A stretch of 35,042 bases of DNA from Bacteroidota bacterium. GTDB lineage: Bacteria; Bacteroidota; Bacteroidia; Chitinophagales; Saprospiraceae. The notes under the pieces are model-generated. The model was not told the origin of the DNA and did no database searches. It saw only the letters and a program-made list of their open reading frames with translations. Below are positions 34,296-35,042 of the stretch, piece by piece. Each line of letters begins with the position of its first letter. Position 1 is the stretch's first letter. Location of the stretch: positions 1 through 35,042 of the forward strand of contig JAKQLF010000117.1 in NCBI GenBank assembly GCA_029567325.1, in the 5' to 3' direction. The position numbers and the translations under genes are program-made.

Positions 34296-34760
34296 ATGAA
34301 GTATTTACTATTCTCAGTTTTCTGTTTTCTTGGTAGCATCACTCTTTCTGCACAACAAGATTTAGTTTGGGATGCTTACAACATTGGCTTTACATTGGCT
34401 GATGATTTTGTTGAAACAAACAACACCGATGAGGAATATTCTGCTGATGGCGACGGAATGTCAATATCTATTGTTCCTTTTAGCAATGATGAGATCGATG
34501 AAACAGACATTACAGCCTTTACTATTTCCATTTTTGCTGAAATGGATATAACACGAACAGATGACATCAGCATGATCGAACTCAATGGTTTTTTGGGTGG
34601 GTATGCAGAAGGATCCTCTGATGGAACAAGGTTATTTGTGATGGGTTTGATGGATCCCAATTCCGCAACGAATTTCTTTGTAATTATTACTTTTCATGAT
34701 GATGACCAAAATGCGGTAGATGAAGCTGTTAATATCTGCAGAAGCATTCATAAATCTTAA
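34296..34760 (+). CDS. Small secreted hypothetical protein
   Basis: Exported protein of 154 aa: signal peptide 'LLFSVFCFLGSITLSAQ', then an acidic mature domain with 'AYNIGFTLADDFVETNNTDE', 'DGDGMSISIVPFS', 'ELNGFLGGYAEGSSDGTRLF' and 'NFFVIITFHDDDQNAV'. No family is recognised. The pattern of strands and the 'GYAEGSSDGTRLFV' segment suggest a compact alpha/beta domain. It stands alone, 95 bp after the hydrolase gene, and is followed by a long inverted repeat and the end of an insertion sequence. Confidence 0.75.
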   Translation: MKYLLFSVFCFLGSITLSAQQDLVWDAYNIGFTLADDFVETNNTDEEYSADGDGMSISIVPFSNDEIDETDITAFTISIFAEMDITRTDDISMIELNGFLGGYAEGSSDGTRLFVMGLMDPNSATNFFVIITFHDDDQNAVDEAVNICRSIHKS

Positions 34761-34771
34761 ACCAAACTACC

Positions 34772-34838
34772 ACAACTCGGCCATTGACAAATATATGCAA
34801 TATTGCTGATCACTGTTGCTTTATTTGGGCCGAGTTGT
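34772..34838. repeat. 67-bp inverted-repeat unit
   Basis: ACAACTCGGCC (34772-34782) and GGCCGAGTTGT (34828-34838) are perfect 11-bp inverted repeats around a 45-bp spacer holding the palindrome GCAATATTGC. It lies 11 bp after the preceding stop codon and is followed by a T-rich CCTTTCTTTC. It may be a large terminator for the gene ending at 34760 or a small relic of a mobile element. Confidence 0.5.
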
Positions 34839-34903
34839 CCTTTCTTTCGCATGGTGCATTTCAAATTTTCCTTTAAAACCCCAGAGGCGTTAAATATTAA
34901 TAA

Positions 34904-35042
34904 GAGGCTGTCTAAAAAGCCCCTTAAAAAAAATCCCTGGCACTTAAAAAAAGCGTCAGGGAAATTTCTTTGTTCCCAAAAAGAATCGTACCTTTTGGGT
35001 GCAACACAAAGAAGCATGAAAGTACAATTCAAATCGTTCCCA
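34904..35042 (+). mobile_element. End of an insertion sequence, truncated by window
   Basis: GAGGCTGTCTAAAAAG (34904-34919) resembles terminal repeats of IS1182-like and related Bacteroidota insertion sequences (GAGGCTGTCYCAAAAG type). Inside are two hairpins: TCCCTGGCACTT/AAGCGTCAGGGA (34934-34962) and CCCAAAA/TTTTGGG (34975-34999). The transposase start is at 35016. The other end and any target duplication lie outside the window. Confidence 0.55.
35016..35042 (+). CDS. Putative transposase, first 9 codons only
   Basis: ATG at 35016 begins MKVQFKSFP and runs off the window. The 'xxFKxFP/Y' opening about 110 bp inside a GAGGCTGTC terminus resembles the start of IS1182-family transposases, but nine residues cannot prove it. 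The two hairpins between terminus and start codon may limit read-through into the transposase. Confidence 0.35.

Noticed and set aside
34757-35032. 91-codon reverse frame spanning the right edge
   Set aside because: It begins at TTG, runs through the insertion-sequence terminus and the inverted repeat, and shows no transposase-like motif.
1-35042. tRNA, rRNA or riboswitch genes
   Set aside because: No cloverleaf-like arrangement with a CCA end, rRNA segment or recognised riboswitch core was seen on either strand by eye; a covariance-model search would be decisive.

Overview
The window is an AT-rich stretch of a Bacteroidota chromosome. The best fit is a Saprospiria/Chitinophagia-like aquatic or activated-sludge lineage, which is an inference from gene content rather than a phylogenetic placement. 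Markers are the gliding lipoprotein GldH, the outer-membrane families DUF2279 and Porin_10, DUF4296, many lipoprotein signal peptides, a LytS/LytR pair with a two-component-propeller sensor, stand-alone MnmD, and TAnnTTTG promoter-like boxes. Most of the window is ordinary chromosome. The unusual material lies in the intergenic DNA.

Layout: 1-430 is a GC-richer modular repeat tract. 431-1320 (-) holds a SixA-like phosphatase and a DUF4296 lipoprotein. 1837-4130 (+) holds a SWIM zinc-finger protein and mnmD. 4140-5419 (-) is a tandem pair of Kazal+META lipoproteins, followed by lepA (5535-7325, -). A GNAT acetyltransferase (+) comes next, then a 410-bp gap with a strong minus-strand terminator and a possible tiny transcript. 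8465-11851 (+) pairs an unrecognised 492-aa helical protein with an IGHMBP2-like SF1 helicase. A 166-bp fold-back (MITE-like) element separates these from the convergent DUF2279 gene. 13169-16040 (+) encodes a TlpA-like thioredoxin and then grpE-dnaJ-gldH. A second repeat tract (16041-16604) separates these from a minus-strand operon read as HipA-like kinase, DUF3037, a 61-aa protein and a Porin_10 beta-barrel.

20067-25791 (+) is a series of mostly single genes: DUF2071, a P-loop protein with an atypical Walker A, an M1 aminopeptidase, a DUF418 membrane protein, a VOC protein and an EEP-family nuclease/phosphatase. Next come four contiguous 32-bp repeats plus a decayed fifth in the same register, placed directly upstream of a DUF4143 AAA+ ATPase (26012-27136). 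This operator-like array is the most interesting structure in the window. 27164-30843 (-) encodes a LytTR response regulator and its periplasmic-propeller histidine kinase, overlapping by 4 bp. 31151-34760 (+) contains a lipoprotein, a Tat-type cupin, a membrane-anchored hypothetical protein, a GGCAAT-type repeat tract, a class-C beta-lactamase-fold hydrolase and a small secreted protein. The right edge is the end of an insertion sequence, probably IS1182-like, with only the first codons of its transposase inside the window.

No tRNA, rRNA, CRISPR array or complete insertion sequence was seen. Coding assignments rest on motifs read by eye. Family names without an obvious catalytic motif are recognition-based and should be confirmed by profile search.
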